NCBI GenBank assembly: GCA_902798965.1
Contig: CADBYS010000030.1
Location: forward strand, 1-32,293
Direction: 5' to 3'
Length of the DNA: 32,293 nt
Source of the DNA: an uncultured Bacteroidales bacterium
GTDB taxonomy: Bacteria > Bacteroidota > Bacteroidia > Bacteroidales > Paludibacteraceae
Positions 7,694 through 15,481 of this stretch are shown here, in pieces. Within the stretch, counting starts at the first letter, position 1; each line of letters opens with the position of its first letter. The notes beneath the pieces are model-generated. The model searched no databases and was not told the DNA's origin. It was given only the letters and a program-made list of their open reading frames with translations. Position numbers and translations under genes: made by a program.

Positions 7694-8472
7694 TGAAAGC
7701 AATGATCTTTGCTGCGGGACTGGGCACACGCCTCAAGCCGCTGACCGACCGTATACCGAAAGCCTTGCTGCCGCTGGCTGGCAAGACGCTGCTGGAGTGG
7801 CAGATCGAACGGCTGAAAGCCGCAGGCATACAAGATATAGTGGTGAATGTGCATCACTTGGGCGAACAGATCGTGACGTACCTCAAGGAGCACGACAACT
7901 TCGGCTGCCGTATCCGGATCAGCGACGAGAGCGATATGCTGCTCGAAACGGGCGGCGGGTTGCTGAAAGCCGCAGCGTTGCTGGGCGAAGATGAGCCCGT
8001 GTTGGTGTGCAATGTGGATATTCTTTCGAACATCGATCTAAAGCTGCTGATCGCAGCAGTCGAAAGTCGAAAGTCGAAAGTCGAAAGCCAGGAACTGGCA
8101 ACGGTTGTGGTGTCGAACAGGGAGACGCAGCGCTACCTGCTGTTCAGCGGCGAAGGAGTACTGCGCGGCTGGATGAACCGCAAGACCGGCGAATACAAAC
8201 CCCAAGAGGCTGCTCACGAAGACCTGGTGCCCATGGCATTCTCGGGAATGCAGATCGTATCGCCCGCGTTCTTTGGCGAACTAAGGAAGGTGCAGGCCGA
8301 GAAAGGCGACAAGTTCTCGCTGATTGATGCGTACCTGTCGGTCGTAGCAAGAAAGGCAGGCACGATCCGCGCCTATGTGCCGAGATACTACAGGATGATG
8401 GATGTGGGAAAGATTGACCAACTGGAAGAAGCCGAGCGCTTCGCAAAAAATTTAGACGCATGCTTGGAGTAA
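7693..8472 (+). CDS. MurU-like sugar-1-phosphate nucleotidyltransferase
   Basis: A 259-residue protein of the NTP_transferase (RmlA/MurU) family. It should transfer a nucleotide from an NTP to a sugar-1-phosphate and release pyrophosphate. Seen: the N-terminal FAAGLGTRLKPLTDRIPKAL signature (residues 6-25), the acidic metal site VCNVDILSN (about 108-116), and MMDVGKIDQL near the C-terminus. Length and order match MurU, the N-acetylmuramate-1-phosphate uridylyltransferase of peptidoglycan recycling; GlcNAc-1-phosphate or mannose-1-phosphate remain possible. It overlaps the kinase gene upstream by one base and the lipid kinase downstream by 13. Residues VESRKSKVESQ (from about 121) are encoded by four perfect AGTCGAA heptamers, an apparent insertion in a surface loop. 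Confidence 0.88.
   Translation: MKAMIFAAGLGTRLKPLTDRIPKALLPLAGKTLLEWQIERLKAAGIQDIVVNVHHLGEQIVTYLKEHDNFGCRIRISDESDMLLETGGGLLKAAALLGEDEPVLVCNVDILSNIDLKLLIAAVESRKSKVESQELATVVVSNRETQRYLLFSGEGVLRGWMNRKTGEYKPQEAAHEDLVPMAFSGMQIVSPAFFGELRKVQAEKGDKFSLIDAYLSVVARKAGTIRAYVPRYYRMMDVGKIDQLEEAERFAKNLDACLE
8058..8085. repeat. Four perfect AGTCGAA heptamers in the MurU-like gene
   Basis: AGTCGAA x4 with no mismatch. A heptamer array is stop-free in this orientation and always translates as the cycle S-R-K-S-K-V-E. Confidence 0.95.
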
Positions 8473-9392
8473 TTATCAACCCGAAATCAGGTAAACGCGC
8501 ATACCGAATGCAGCGGATGTACTTATGGAACCTGCTAAGGGAAAAACGTATTCCTTACGAGTTCCGCGTAACGAAATATGCCTCTCACGCCATTGAGTTG
8601 GCGCGTGAGTTGATCGAGGATTACGGTTGCGATGAGATACTGGTCATCGGCGGCGACGGTACGTTGTCGGAGACACTGAACGGCATTATGCGTGCCAACA
8701 TCTCCGCCGAGCAACGCCGCAACATCAAACTTGGCCTGATGCCCCGCGGCACAGGCAATGACTGGGGACGTTACTGGAACCTGACAAAGAACTACCGTGA
8801 GGCGATCGAGCGGTTCCTGACGGGCGAAGGCCATCCGCTGGATGTGGGCTGTGTGACCTACTGGCGCAACCACATCGAGCACCACAGGTACTTCATCAAC
8901 TCCGTGGGCTTCGGCGTTGACCCGCTCTGCTGCCAGAAAGCCGAGAAACTGAAATACTACCTCGGTTCGCATCATGTGAATTATGTAATAGGCCTGGTAG
9001 GTGCCATTGTGCAGCAGAAACCCATACCGATGTCGCTGATAGTGGACGGAGAGACACTGGTGAACGAGGCGCTGTTCACGATGAACGTAGGCAACGGTCC
9101 ATTCTCCGGAGGCGGTATACGCCAGAACCCCGAAGCTGACCCGCAAGACGGTGTGTTCCACGCGATGTTCGTGTGCAAACCCACGCTGATACAGGTGATC
9201 AAGGCATTGCCGAACCTGTTCAACGGCAAACTGACCGATCTGCCGTTCATCCACGCCTACAAAGGCAAAGATATCCGTATGGAGACCGAGGAACACCTGA
9301 TGTTCGAGGGTGACGGCATATTGCAAAACATAATGGGACCGTGCGAGATACACTGTATCCACCATGCGATACAGTTTAAGGTTAAGATGTGA
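8460..9392 (+). CDS. Diacylglycerol/lipid kinase (DgkB/YegS family)
   Basis: A 310-residue soluble lipid kinase. Seen: the N-terminal NPKSGKR loop (7-13), the nucleotide-binding GGDGTLSE (64-71), PRGTGNDWGRYW (about 93-104), GGGIRQNPEADPQDG, and the C-terminal FEGDG. Family members phosphorylate diacylglycerol, or related lipids, at the membrane face. In the envelope operon it could recycle diacylglycerol left by lipid-transfer reactions; that role is inference. Its start lies 13 bases inside the MurU-like gene, so the two are translationally coupled. A 43-base spacer with TAAGGA repeats separates it from rsmH. Confidence 0.9.
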   Translation: MLGVIINPKSGKRAYRMQRMYLWNLLREKRIPYEFRVTKYASHAIELARELIEDYGCDEILVIGGDGTLSETLNGIMRANISAEQRRNIKLGLMPRGTGNDWGRYWNLTKNYREAIERFLTGEGHPLDVGCVTYWRNHIEHHRYFINSVGFGVDPLCCQKAEKLKYYLGSHHVNYVIGLVGAIVQQKPIPMSLIVDGETLVNEALFTMNVGNGPFSGGGIRQNPEADPQDGVFHAMFVCKPTLIQVIKALPNLFNGKLTDLPFIHAYKGKDIRMETEEHLMFEGDGILQNIMGPCEIHCIHHAIQFKVKM

Positions 9393-9435
9393 TTGGACAA
9401 AACGAATAAAGAGTAAGGAATAAGGACTAATGTAG

Positions 9436-10347
9436 ATGGAGGAAACGGTGTATCATATACCTGCGATGCTGAGCGAGGTGCTTGAGGGGTTGCGCATTGA
9501 CGCGGGCAAGCCACAAACATTTGTGGATGTCACGTTCGGCGGCGGCGGTCACAGCCGCGGCATCATCGCGCAGATGAACGAGCAATCGCACCTCTACGGT
9601 TTCGATCAGGACTTGGATGCCTACGCCAACCGCATCGACGATGAACGTTTTACCTTCGTGCGAAGTAACTTCCGCTACGTGGCGAACTTCATGGATTACT
9701 ACGGCGTGGAGCATATCGACGGTCTGCTGGCGGATTTAGGAGTGAGTTTTCATCATTTCGACGCCGCCGAACGAGGTTTCTCCTTCCGCTACGATGCCCC
9801 GCTGGATATGCGCATGAATGCCAAGCAACGCCTCACAGCCGCGGACATCATCAATAGCTACTCAGAGGAAGAGTTAGCACGCGTGCTGTACTTGTACGGA
9901 GAGTTTGGCAACTCGCGTGCTATCGCCTCGCAGATTGTTCGCAAGCGCACCGGGGCGGTCATACTGACCACCCAACAACTGCAAGAGAGCGTACGACTGA
10001 AGGACAAACAGGACTATGCCCGACTGTTCCAAGCCCTGCGCATCGAGGTGAACGACGAACTGGGCGCGCTGCGCGAACTGCTGCAAGCCGCCGTCAGTCT
10101 GTTAGCACCCGGCGGACGACTGGTGATACTGACCTATCACTCGTTGGAGGACAGGCTGGTAAAGAACTTTATGCGGTCGGGCAACACCGAAGGAACAATC
10201 GAGAAAGACTTCTACGGTAATCCGATCACACCGTTCAAGGTCATCGAGAAAGGACGCACGGCAAGTGCCGAAGAGGTAGCACGCAACCCCCGCGCACGAA
10301 GTGCCAAACTCCGCGTGGCGGAAAAGACCGCTGCGCTAAAGGAGTAA
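9436..10347 (+). CDS. rsmH: 16S rRNA (cytosine1402-N4)-methyltransferase
   Basis: A 303-residue RsmH (MraW). It uses S-adenosylmethionine to methylate N4 of C1402 in the decoding centre of 16S rRNA. Seen: the SAM motif FVDVTFGGGGHSRGI (about 28-42), FDQDLDAYANR, LADLGVSFHHFDAAERGFSF and DMRMN, and near the end PFKVIEKGRTAS. Length is normal. rsmH opens the classical dcw cluster, but mraZ, its usual neighbour, is not in front of it: the lipid kinase is. The last seven codons lie in a 23-bp tandem duplication that continues into the ftsL leader. Confidence 0.97.
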   Translation: MEETVYHIPAMLSEVLEGLRIDAGKPQTFVDVTFGGGGHSRGIIAQMNEQSHLYGFDQDLDAYANRIDDERFTFVRSNFRYVANFMDYYGVEHIDGLLADLGVSFHHFDAAERGFSFRYDAPLDMRMNAKQRLTAADIINSYSEEELARVLYLYGEFGNSRAIASQIVRKRTGAVILTTQQLQESVRLKDKQDYARLFQALRIEVNDELGALRELLQAAVSLLAPGGRLVILTYHSLEDRLVKNFMRSGNTEGTIEKDFYGNPITPFKVIEKGRTASAEEVARNPRARSAKLRVAEKTAALKE

Positions 10348-10375
10348 GGATCGCTACGCTAAAGGAGTAAGGACA
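10330..10375 (+). repeat. 23-bp tandem duplication across the rsmH stop
   Basis: Units 10330-10352 and 10353-10375 differ at a few bases. The first carries the rsmH stop codon; the second puts AAGGAG eight bases before the ftsL ATG, one of the few Shine-Dalgarno-like sites in the window. Confidence 0.85.
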
Positions 10376-10693
10376 ATGGATAAGAGACTGAGTTTACTGC
10401 AACAGATTCTGAACGGAGACATATTCCGCAACGAGAAGATATCGCGACACTATAAGTTGTTTGCGCTGATCGGTGTGTACGTGTTCATCACCATCTTCAT
10501 GGGTTTCGTTTCGGAGTGGCAATATGTACGTATCGGCGACCTAAAGAAAGAGCTGCAAGATGCCCGCAACGAGGAGTTGACGTTCAGTTCGGAACTGGTA
10601 AACAACACTCGTCAGTCAGCCATCGCCCGCCAACTCAAGGAGAACGGCAGCGCACTGCGCGAAGCCAGCACACCGGTCATCGTAGTTAAATAA
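10376..10693 (+). CDS. ftsL: FtsL-like cell division protein
   Basis: A 105-residue bitopic membrane protein in the Bacteroidota FtsL form. It has a basic cytoplasmic N-terminus (about 1-27), one membrane span (about 28-47, LFALIGVYVFITIFMGFV) and a periplasmic heptad-like helix (RIGDLKKELQDARNEELTF) expected to pair with FtsB/DivIC. FtsL helps bring FtsW-FtsI to the septum and activate them. Sequence identity in this family is low, so its place between rsmH and ftsI carries much of the assignment. A normal-length gene with an unusual leader made by the tandem duplication. Confidence 0.88.
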   Translation: MDKRLSLLQQILNGDIFRNEKISRHYKLFALIGVYVFITIFMGFVSEWQYVRIGDLKKELQDARNEELTFSSELVNNTRQSAIARQLKENGSALREASTPVIVVK

Positions 10694-10705
10694 ATAGTTA
10701 AAATG

Positions 10706-10723
10706 GTTTCGTTAGAGCGAAAC
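10706..10723 (+). other. Hairpin in the ftsL-ftsI spacer
   Basis: GTTTCG-TTAGAG-CGAAAC, a perfect 6-bp stem, lies 13 bases before the ftsI start. It may tune translation of ftsI; nothing else marks it. Confidence 0.4.
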
Positions 10724-10736
10724 GTTAAAGAGTTAC

Positions 10737-12584
10737 ATGGAGCAACGACAGAATGCCATATTTCGATTCTCAATCGTTTTCCTGCTGATCACGGCAGGCT
10801 TCGTTGCTGTGCTATTATACATTATACACCTGCAGTGGTTTGAGAAGGAGGAGTTGATGCAGACTGTTTCCACGGGTCAAAGCATCGAGCGCGTTATCAC
10901 TCCGCAACGCGGGAACATACTGGATTCGGAAGGCCGCTTGCTGGCGAGCAGTATTCCCGGGTACTACGTATATATGGATACCCGTGTGCCGGCACTGCAT
11001 CAAGGCGGCGACACCTTGTTCTACAAGTATCTGGACAGCATATCCAACGGCTTGGCTCGCATACTGCCCGAGAAATCCGCGGAGCAATACAAGAAGATGA
11101 TCACCCAATCGTTCAAAAAACGCAACGGTGTATCGCCCAAAGGGTTGCCGCGCGAGAACGGATCGAACCTCAAGCTCTGTCCGCACCGCATCACATACAT
11201 CCAGAAGCGCGAGATAGATAAGCTGCCCTTGTTCCGCCGCGGATACTACAAGTCGGGACTGCACTTCGAGAGTTCGTCGCAACGCAAGAAGCCGTTCGGC
11301 ACATTGGCATCACGAACGATAGGATCGATCCTGGCCAACGGCAAGGGAAACACGGGTCTGGAGAAGGCGTTCGATGCCGAACTGCAAGGACAGGAAGGCT
11401 TGGAACTGAAAGAGCGAATGGGCGGACAGTGGGGCTACGTCACGGTACGCGAGGCCGTGAACGGCTACGATCTGGTCACCACACTCGATGCCAACCTGCT
11501 GGATATAACCGAAACAGCCTTGCGCGGGTGTCTGGAGCGGACGGAAGCCGACTGGGGGTGCTGCATCCTGATGGAAGCGCATAGCGGTAAGATCCGCGCC
11601 ATCTGCAACCTCGACCGCAACGCCGACGACGGCACGTATAGCGAGAAAGCCAACCACGCCGTCACGCGCGTGGAACCCGGATCAACATTCAAGACCATCG
11701 CGATGATGGCGGCACTGGATGACGGCAAAGTGGAACTGACCGACACCTTTGAGGTATATAAGAGCGGATGGAAGTACCTGGATGCCCTGCACACCGATGC
11801 CCATAAGTTCGATACCGTCTTTACCCTGCGCAGCGCGTTGGCTGTATCATCGAACATCGCGTTTGCGAAGATGATTCTGAAGAGTTACGACAAGAAAGCC
11901 TCGAAGTTCGTGGACAAACTACAAGCCATGGGACTCCGCGATAGCGTATATAGCGAGATTCCGGGTGCGCAGAAGTCCCGCATCGATGTGCCGAAAGACG
12001 CTGTGACCCTGTCGCGTATGGCGTACGGCTACTCCGTGGAGCTGACACCGATGCAGCTCATCACGTTCTACAACGGCATAGCCAACGACGGCAGGATGAT
12101 CCGCCCGTACCTGGTGGAGAAGGTCATGGACGGCGATGAGGTCATCCGCCGCTTCGACACCGAGACGCTCAAGGCCAGCATGTGCCGGCGCAGCACGCTC
12201 AATGATGTCAAGCTGGCGCTGCACGATGTGGTCTGGGACAACAACCTGGGCACAGCATCGGTGCTTAAATGGGCAGGACACATCGTGCGCTACAAGGCAC
12301 AGAGTAACATGGTACATATAGCCGGCAAGACCGGTACGGCACAGATCTTCCGCGATGGCAAGTACCAGAAACGCGAACACCGAATGACCTTCGTGGGCTA
12401 CTTCCCCGAAGAGAATCCGCAATACACCTGCCTGTGCATGGTGGAGCACCCGCGCAACTACCCGGGGTACGATGCCGGCTACGACTGCGGACAAGTGGTT
12501 CGACAGATCGCTGAACGCACCATCGTCTATGCCGGGCACTACGAGATCAGAGGCGACAGCCTGGTTTATGAAAAGAACAAGTAA
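10737..12584 (+). CDS. ftsI: Penicillin-binding protein, septal transpeptidase
   Basis: A 615-residue class B penicillin-binding protein that cross-links septal peptidoglycan with FtsW. Seen: a membrane anchor (about 10-32), a dimerisation/pedestal region (RVITPQRGNILDSEGRLLASS), the transpeptidase motifs SxxK (S316-T317-F318-K319), SxN (S371-S372-N373) and KTGT (531-534). The protein ends about 80 residues after KTGT, and I see no PASTA domain at the C-terminus, which many Bacteroidota division PBPs carry; this one may be a short form. It sits 43 bases after ftsL and before murE, the standard order. Confidence 0.96.
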   Translation: MEQRQNAIFRFSIVFLLITAGFVAVLLYIIHLQWFEKEELMQTVSTGQSIERVITPQRGNILDSEGRLLASSIPGYYVYMDTRVPALHQGGDTLFYKYLDSISNGLARILPEKSAEQYKKMITQSFKKRNGVSPKGLPRENGSNLKLCPHRITYIQKREIDKLPLFRRGYYKSGLHFESSSQRKKPFGTLASRTIGSILANGKGNTGLEKAFDAELQGQEGLELKERMGGQWGYVTVREAVNGYDLVTTLDANLLDITETALRGCLERTEADWGCCILMEAHSGKIRAICNLDRNADDGTYSEKANHAVTRVEPGSTFKTIAMMAALDDGKVELTDTFEVYKSGWKYLDALHTDAHKFDTVFTLRSALAVSSNIAFAKMILKSYDKKASKFVDKLQAMGLRDSVYSEIPGAQKSRIDVPKDAVTLSRMAYGYSVELTPMQLITFYNGIANDGRMIRPYLVEKVMDGDEVIRRFDTETLKASMCRRSTLNDVKLALHDVVWDNNLGTASVLKWAGHIVRYKAQSNMVHIAGKTGTAQIFRDGKYQKREHRMTFVGYFPEENPQYTCLCMVEHPRNYPGYDAGYDCGQVVRQIAERTIVYAGHYEIRGDSLVYEKNK

Positions 12585-12588
12585 TTTC

Positions 12589-12619
12589 AAGTGTAAATTG
12601 TAAATGAGTAAATCGTAAA
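12589..12619 (+). repeat. GTAAAT word array in the ftsI-murE spacer
   Basis: Four GTAAAT hexamers with 2-5 bases between them fill the spacer up to the murE start. Confidence 0.7.
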
Positions 12620-12623
12620 TAAA

Positions 12624-14099
12624 ATGATACTAAGCGAATTATTAACTGCCATCAAGCCTATTCAGGTGATAGGCGCTACGGATATCGACGTTCATGCCAT
12701 ACAGTTCGACTCGCGCAAGGTGGAGCAGGGCGACTTGTTTGTAGCGCAAGCCGGCACGGCTGTGGACGGTCACACCTTTATCCCTTCGTGCATCGACAAG
12801 GGTGCAACCGTGGTCGTCCTGGACAATACCGCCTATCTGGGCGAACCCAAAGAGGGAGTGACGTACGTAGTGGTTAAGAACTCCGAAGAGGCCTTAGGCC
12901 GCTTGGCGCATCAGTGGTACGGTTGCCCGAGCAAGAAACTGACGTTGGTAGGCGTGACCGGCACGAACGGCAAGACAACCATCGCTACCCTACTCTATAA
13001 GATGGTGCGCGCCATGGGCTACAAGGCAGGACTGATCTCCACCGTGGTCTATTATGTGGATGGCGAAGCGTTCCCTTCCACCCACACCACGCCCGATGCC
13101 TTGGCGCTGAACAGTCTGCTGGCGCAGATGGTCGATGCCGGTTGCCAATATGCATTCATGGAGGTAAGCAGCCACAGCATAGCACAAGAACGTATTGCCG
13201 GCTTGCAGTTTGCCGGAGCGATGTTCACCAACCTCACGCGCGATCATATTGATTACCACAAGACCTTCGACAACTACCGCGACACTAAGAAACGGCTGTT
13301 CGACGGACTGAGCAAGGAGGCGTTTGCCGTGACGAACGCCGACGACAAGAACGGTCTGGTGATGACGCAGAACACACGCGCGCACGTGCACACCTATTCC
13401 ACTTGTAATATAGCAGAGCACCGCGGCAAGATCCTGGAAGAGGGATTCGAAGGCATGCTGCTCAGCATCGACGGACAAGAGGTGTTCGTGCCGCTGGTAG
13501 GACGATTCAACGTAAGCAACCTGCTGTGCATCTACAGCGCGGCGTTGTGCTTGGGCTTCGACAAGCTGGAAGTGCTGCGCGTACTCAGCACGCTCCAACC
13601 CGTGAACGGACGCTTCGAGACCATCCGCAGCGCCAAAGGTTGGACGGCCATCATCGATTATGCCCACACCCCTGATGCCGTGGAGAATGTGATCAGCACG
13701 ATCAATGAGATATTGAACAGTCAAAAGTCGAAAGACGAAAGTCGAAAGCCCAAACTGATCACCGTGGTAGGCTGCGGCGGCAACCGTGACAAAGGCAAGC
13801 GCCCGATGATGGCTCAGATAGCCAAACGCGGCAGCGGGCAACTCATCCTCACGTCCGACAACCCGCGCGACGAAGAGCCGAGCGCCATCCTCAAGGACAT
13901 GACCGACGGCTTGACGGAGGATGAACTGCGCAGCACACTGGTCATCGAAGACCGCGCGGCAGCCATACAGACAGCTTGCACCTTGGCGCAAGCCGGAGAT
14001 GTGATCCTCGTTGCCGGCAAGGGACATGAGAACTATCAGATTGTCAAAGGTGTTAAGTCCCACTTCGACGACCACGAACAAGTGCGCAAATACATCTAA
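12624..14099 (+). CDS. murE: UDP-MurNAc-L-Ala-D-Glu:meso-diaminopimelate ligase
   Basis: A 491-residue MurE. It adds the third stem residue with ATP hydrolysis in the cytoplasm. Seen: N-terminal UDP-binding domain with FDSRKV, the ATP loop GVTGTNGKTT (110-119), a central-domain EVSSHS and DYHKTF, and the C-terminal DNPR (412-415). DNPR selects meso-diaminopimelate over lysine, so the wall is of the Gram-negative DAP type. Residues NSQKSKDESRKPK (about 366-378) are encoded by AGTCRAA heptamers, between the C-terminal-domain strand DAVENVISTINEIL and LITVVGCGG. The rest is of normal length. Confidence 0.97.
   Translation: MILSELLTAIKPIQVIGATDIDVHAIQFDSRKVEQGDLFVAQAGTAVDGHTFIPSCIDKGATVVVLDNTAYLGEPKEGVTYVVVKNSEEALGRLAHQWYGCPSKKLTLVGVTGTNGKTTIATLLYKMVRAMGYKAGLISTVVYYVDGEAFPSTHTTPDALALNSLLAQMVDAGCQYAFMEVSSHSIAQERIAGLQFAGAMFTNLTRDHIDYHKTFDNYRDTKKRLFDGLSKEAFAVTNADDKNGLVMTQNTRAHVHTYSTCNIAEHRGKILEEGFEGMLLSIDGQEVFVPLVGRFNVSNLLCIYSAALCLGFDKLEVLRVLSTLQPVNGRFETIRSAKGWTAIIDYAHTPDAVENVISTINEILNSQKSKDESRKPKLITVVGCGGNRDKGKRPMMAQIAKRGSGQLILTSDNPRDEEPSAILKDMTDGLTEDELRSTLVIEDRAAAIQTACTLAQAGDVILVAGKGHENYQIVKGVKSHFDDHEQVRKYI
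13719..13753. repeat. Heptamer array inside murE
   Basis: AGTCAAA, AGTCGAA, AGACGAA, AGTCGAA, AGCCCAA in succession. The orientation and word order are those of the arrays at 6839 and 8058. Confidence 0.9.
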
Positions 14100-14102
14100 C
14101 AA

Positions 14103-14143
14103 TCGTACATCAATCGTACATCGTACATAAATAAATCGTACAT
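14103..14143 (+). repeat. TCGTACAT word array before mraY
   Basis: Four TCGTACAT copies (14103, 14114, 14121, 14136). Bases 14113-14143 are identical to 15451-15481 before murD. The mraY ATG follows four bases later. Confidence 0.9.
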
Positions 14144-14147
14144 AAAC

Positions 14148-15431
14148 ATGATCTATCATCTTATTGAATATTTGCAAGACACCCACGGTCACTTTGCCGG
14201 CGCAGGCTTGTGGCAATACATCTCCTTCCGCGGGATTGTAGCCGGCGTGATAGCCTTCATCGTGAGCGTGTGGTTCGGCAATTACTTTATCAATCTATTG
14301 AAACGCAAACATATCTCCGAGCAGCAACGCGACGAGAAGACCGACCCCTTCAACGTGGGCAAGAAAGGCGTACCTACCATGGGCGGCGTAGTGCTGATTG
14401 TAGCAACGATTCTTCCTGTCTTGTTGGTCGGCAACCTCCACAACGTCTATCTGTGGCTGATGCTTATCACTACCGTCATCCTCGGTGCATTAGGATTTGC
14501 CGACGATTATATCAAGACCTTCAAGCACAACAAGGACGGCTTGAACGGCTGGCTGAAGATCATCGGTCAAGTGGCGCTCGGTCTGATTGTAGGTCTTACG
14601 CTGCGTTATGCCCCCGTAACGACGATGAACGAAACGGTAAACGTACATTATGAGAATAACGTGCGCGTGGTGGAGAAGTCGCCCGAGGTCAAATCCACCC
14701 GCACCACTATCCCGTTCGTCAAGAACCACAACGCCAACTATGCGGATATGTTCTCGTTCCTGGGCGATGACTGGAAGTACCGCGCAGGCTGGATCTTCTT
14801 CGTGCTGCTCACGGTGTTCGTGGTGGCAGCGGTAAGCAACGGCGCCAACCTCAACGATGGCATGGACGGTATGTGTGCCGGCAACAGTGCGATAATAGGC
14901 GTGGCGCTGATTGTGCTCGCCTACGTCTCGGGCAACACGATGTTGGCGGATTACTTCGATGTGATGTATATCCCCGGCAGCGAGGAGCTGGTAGTGTTCC
15001 TCGGTGCATTTGTCGGCGCGCTGGTTGGCTTCCTGTGGTTCAACGGTTTCCCCGCTCAGGTGTTCATGGGCGATACGGGCAGTCTGACCATCGGCGGTAT
15101 CATCGGCGTGTGCGCCGTGATCATCCACAAGGAGCTGCTCGTGCCTATCCTGTGCGGCGTGTTCCTGATGGAGAGCGTGTCGGTTATCTTGCAAACGCAG
15201 GTATATAAGTTCAGCAAGCAGAAGGGGCAGCGTATCCGCGTATTCAAGCGCGCACCGCTGCACGATCACTTCCGCACATCGGTGGAGCAGGTGCTCAAGA
15301 ACGACCCTACCTGCCGCATCCTGTGCCAAGGGCAAAAGAACCTGCACCACGAGACGAAGATTGTGGTACGTTTCTGCATCGTGACCCTGCTGCTGGCGGC
15401 ATTCACCATCCTGACACTGAAAATACGATAA
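14148..15431 (+). CDS. mraY: Phospho-MurNAc-pentapeptide transferase
   Basis: A 427-residue polytopic membrane enzyme. It transfers phospho-MurNAc-pentapeptide from the UDP precursor to undecaprenyl phosphate, giving lipid I on the inner face of the membrane. Seen: KTDPFNVGKKGVPTMGG, the acidic pair D119-D120 in GFADDYIKTFKH, NLNDGMDGMCAG with D237 and D240, and FNGFPAQVFMGDTGSL. A segment of about 50 polar residues (about 162-210, from NETVNVHYENN) makes it longer than the Escherichia coli enzyme; such a loop is usual in Bacteroidota. It lies between murE and murD, as expected. Confidence 0.97.
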   Translation: MIYHLIEYLQDTHGHFAGAGLWQYISFRGIVAGVIAFIVSVWFGNYFINLLKRKHISEQQRDEKTDPFNVGKKGVPTMGGVVLIVATILPVLLVGNLHNVYLWLMLITTVILGALGFADDYIKTFKHNKDGLNGWLKIIGQVALGLIVGLTLRYAPVTTMNETVNVHYENNVRVVEKSPEVKSTRTTIPFVKNHNANYADMFSFLGDDWKYRAGWIFFVLLTVFVVAAVSNGANLNDGMDGMCAGNSAIIGVALIVLAYVSGNTMLADYFDVMYIPGSEELVVFLGAFVGALVGFLWFNGFPAQVFMGDTGSLTIGGIIGVCAVIIHKELLVPILCGVFLMESVSVILQTQVYKFSKQKGQRIRVFKRAPLHDHFRTSVEQVLKNDPTCRILCQGQKNLHHETKIVVRFCIVTLLLAAFTILTLKIR

Positions 15432-15437
15432 AGACCA

Positions 15438-15481
15438 TCGTACATAATAAATCGTACATCGTACATAAATAAATCGTACAT
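15438..15481 (+). repeat. TCGTACAT word array running into the murD start
   Basis: Copies at 15438, 15452, 15459 and 15474. The last copy supplies the A and T of the murD ATG (15480-15482). Confidence 0.9.

Noticed and set aside
12990-14216. 408-codon minus-strand frame opposite murE
   Set aside because: Antisense shadow; composition and lack of motifs do not support a gene.
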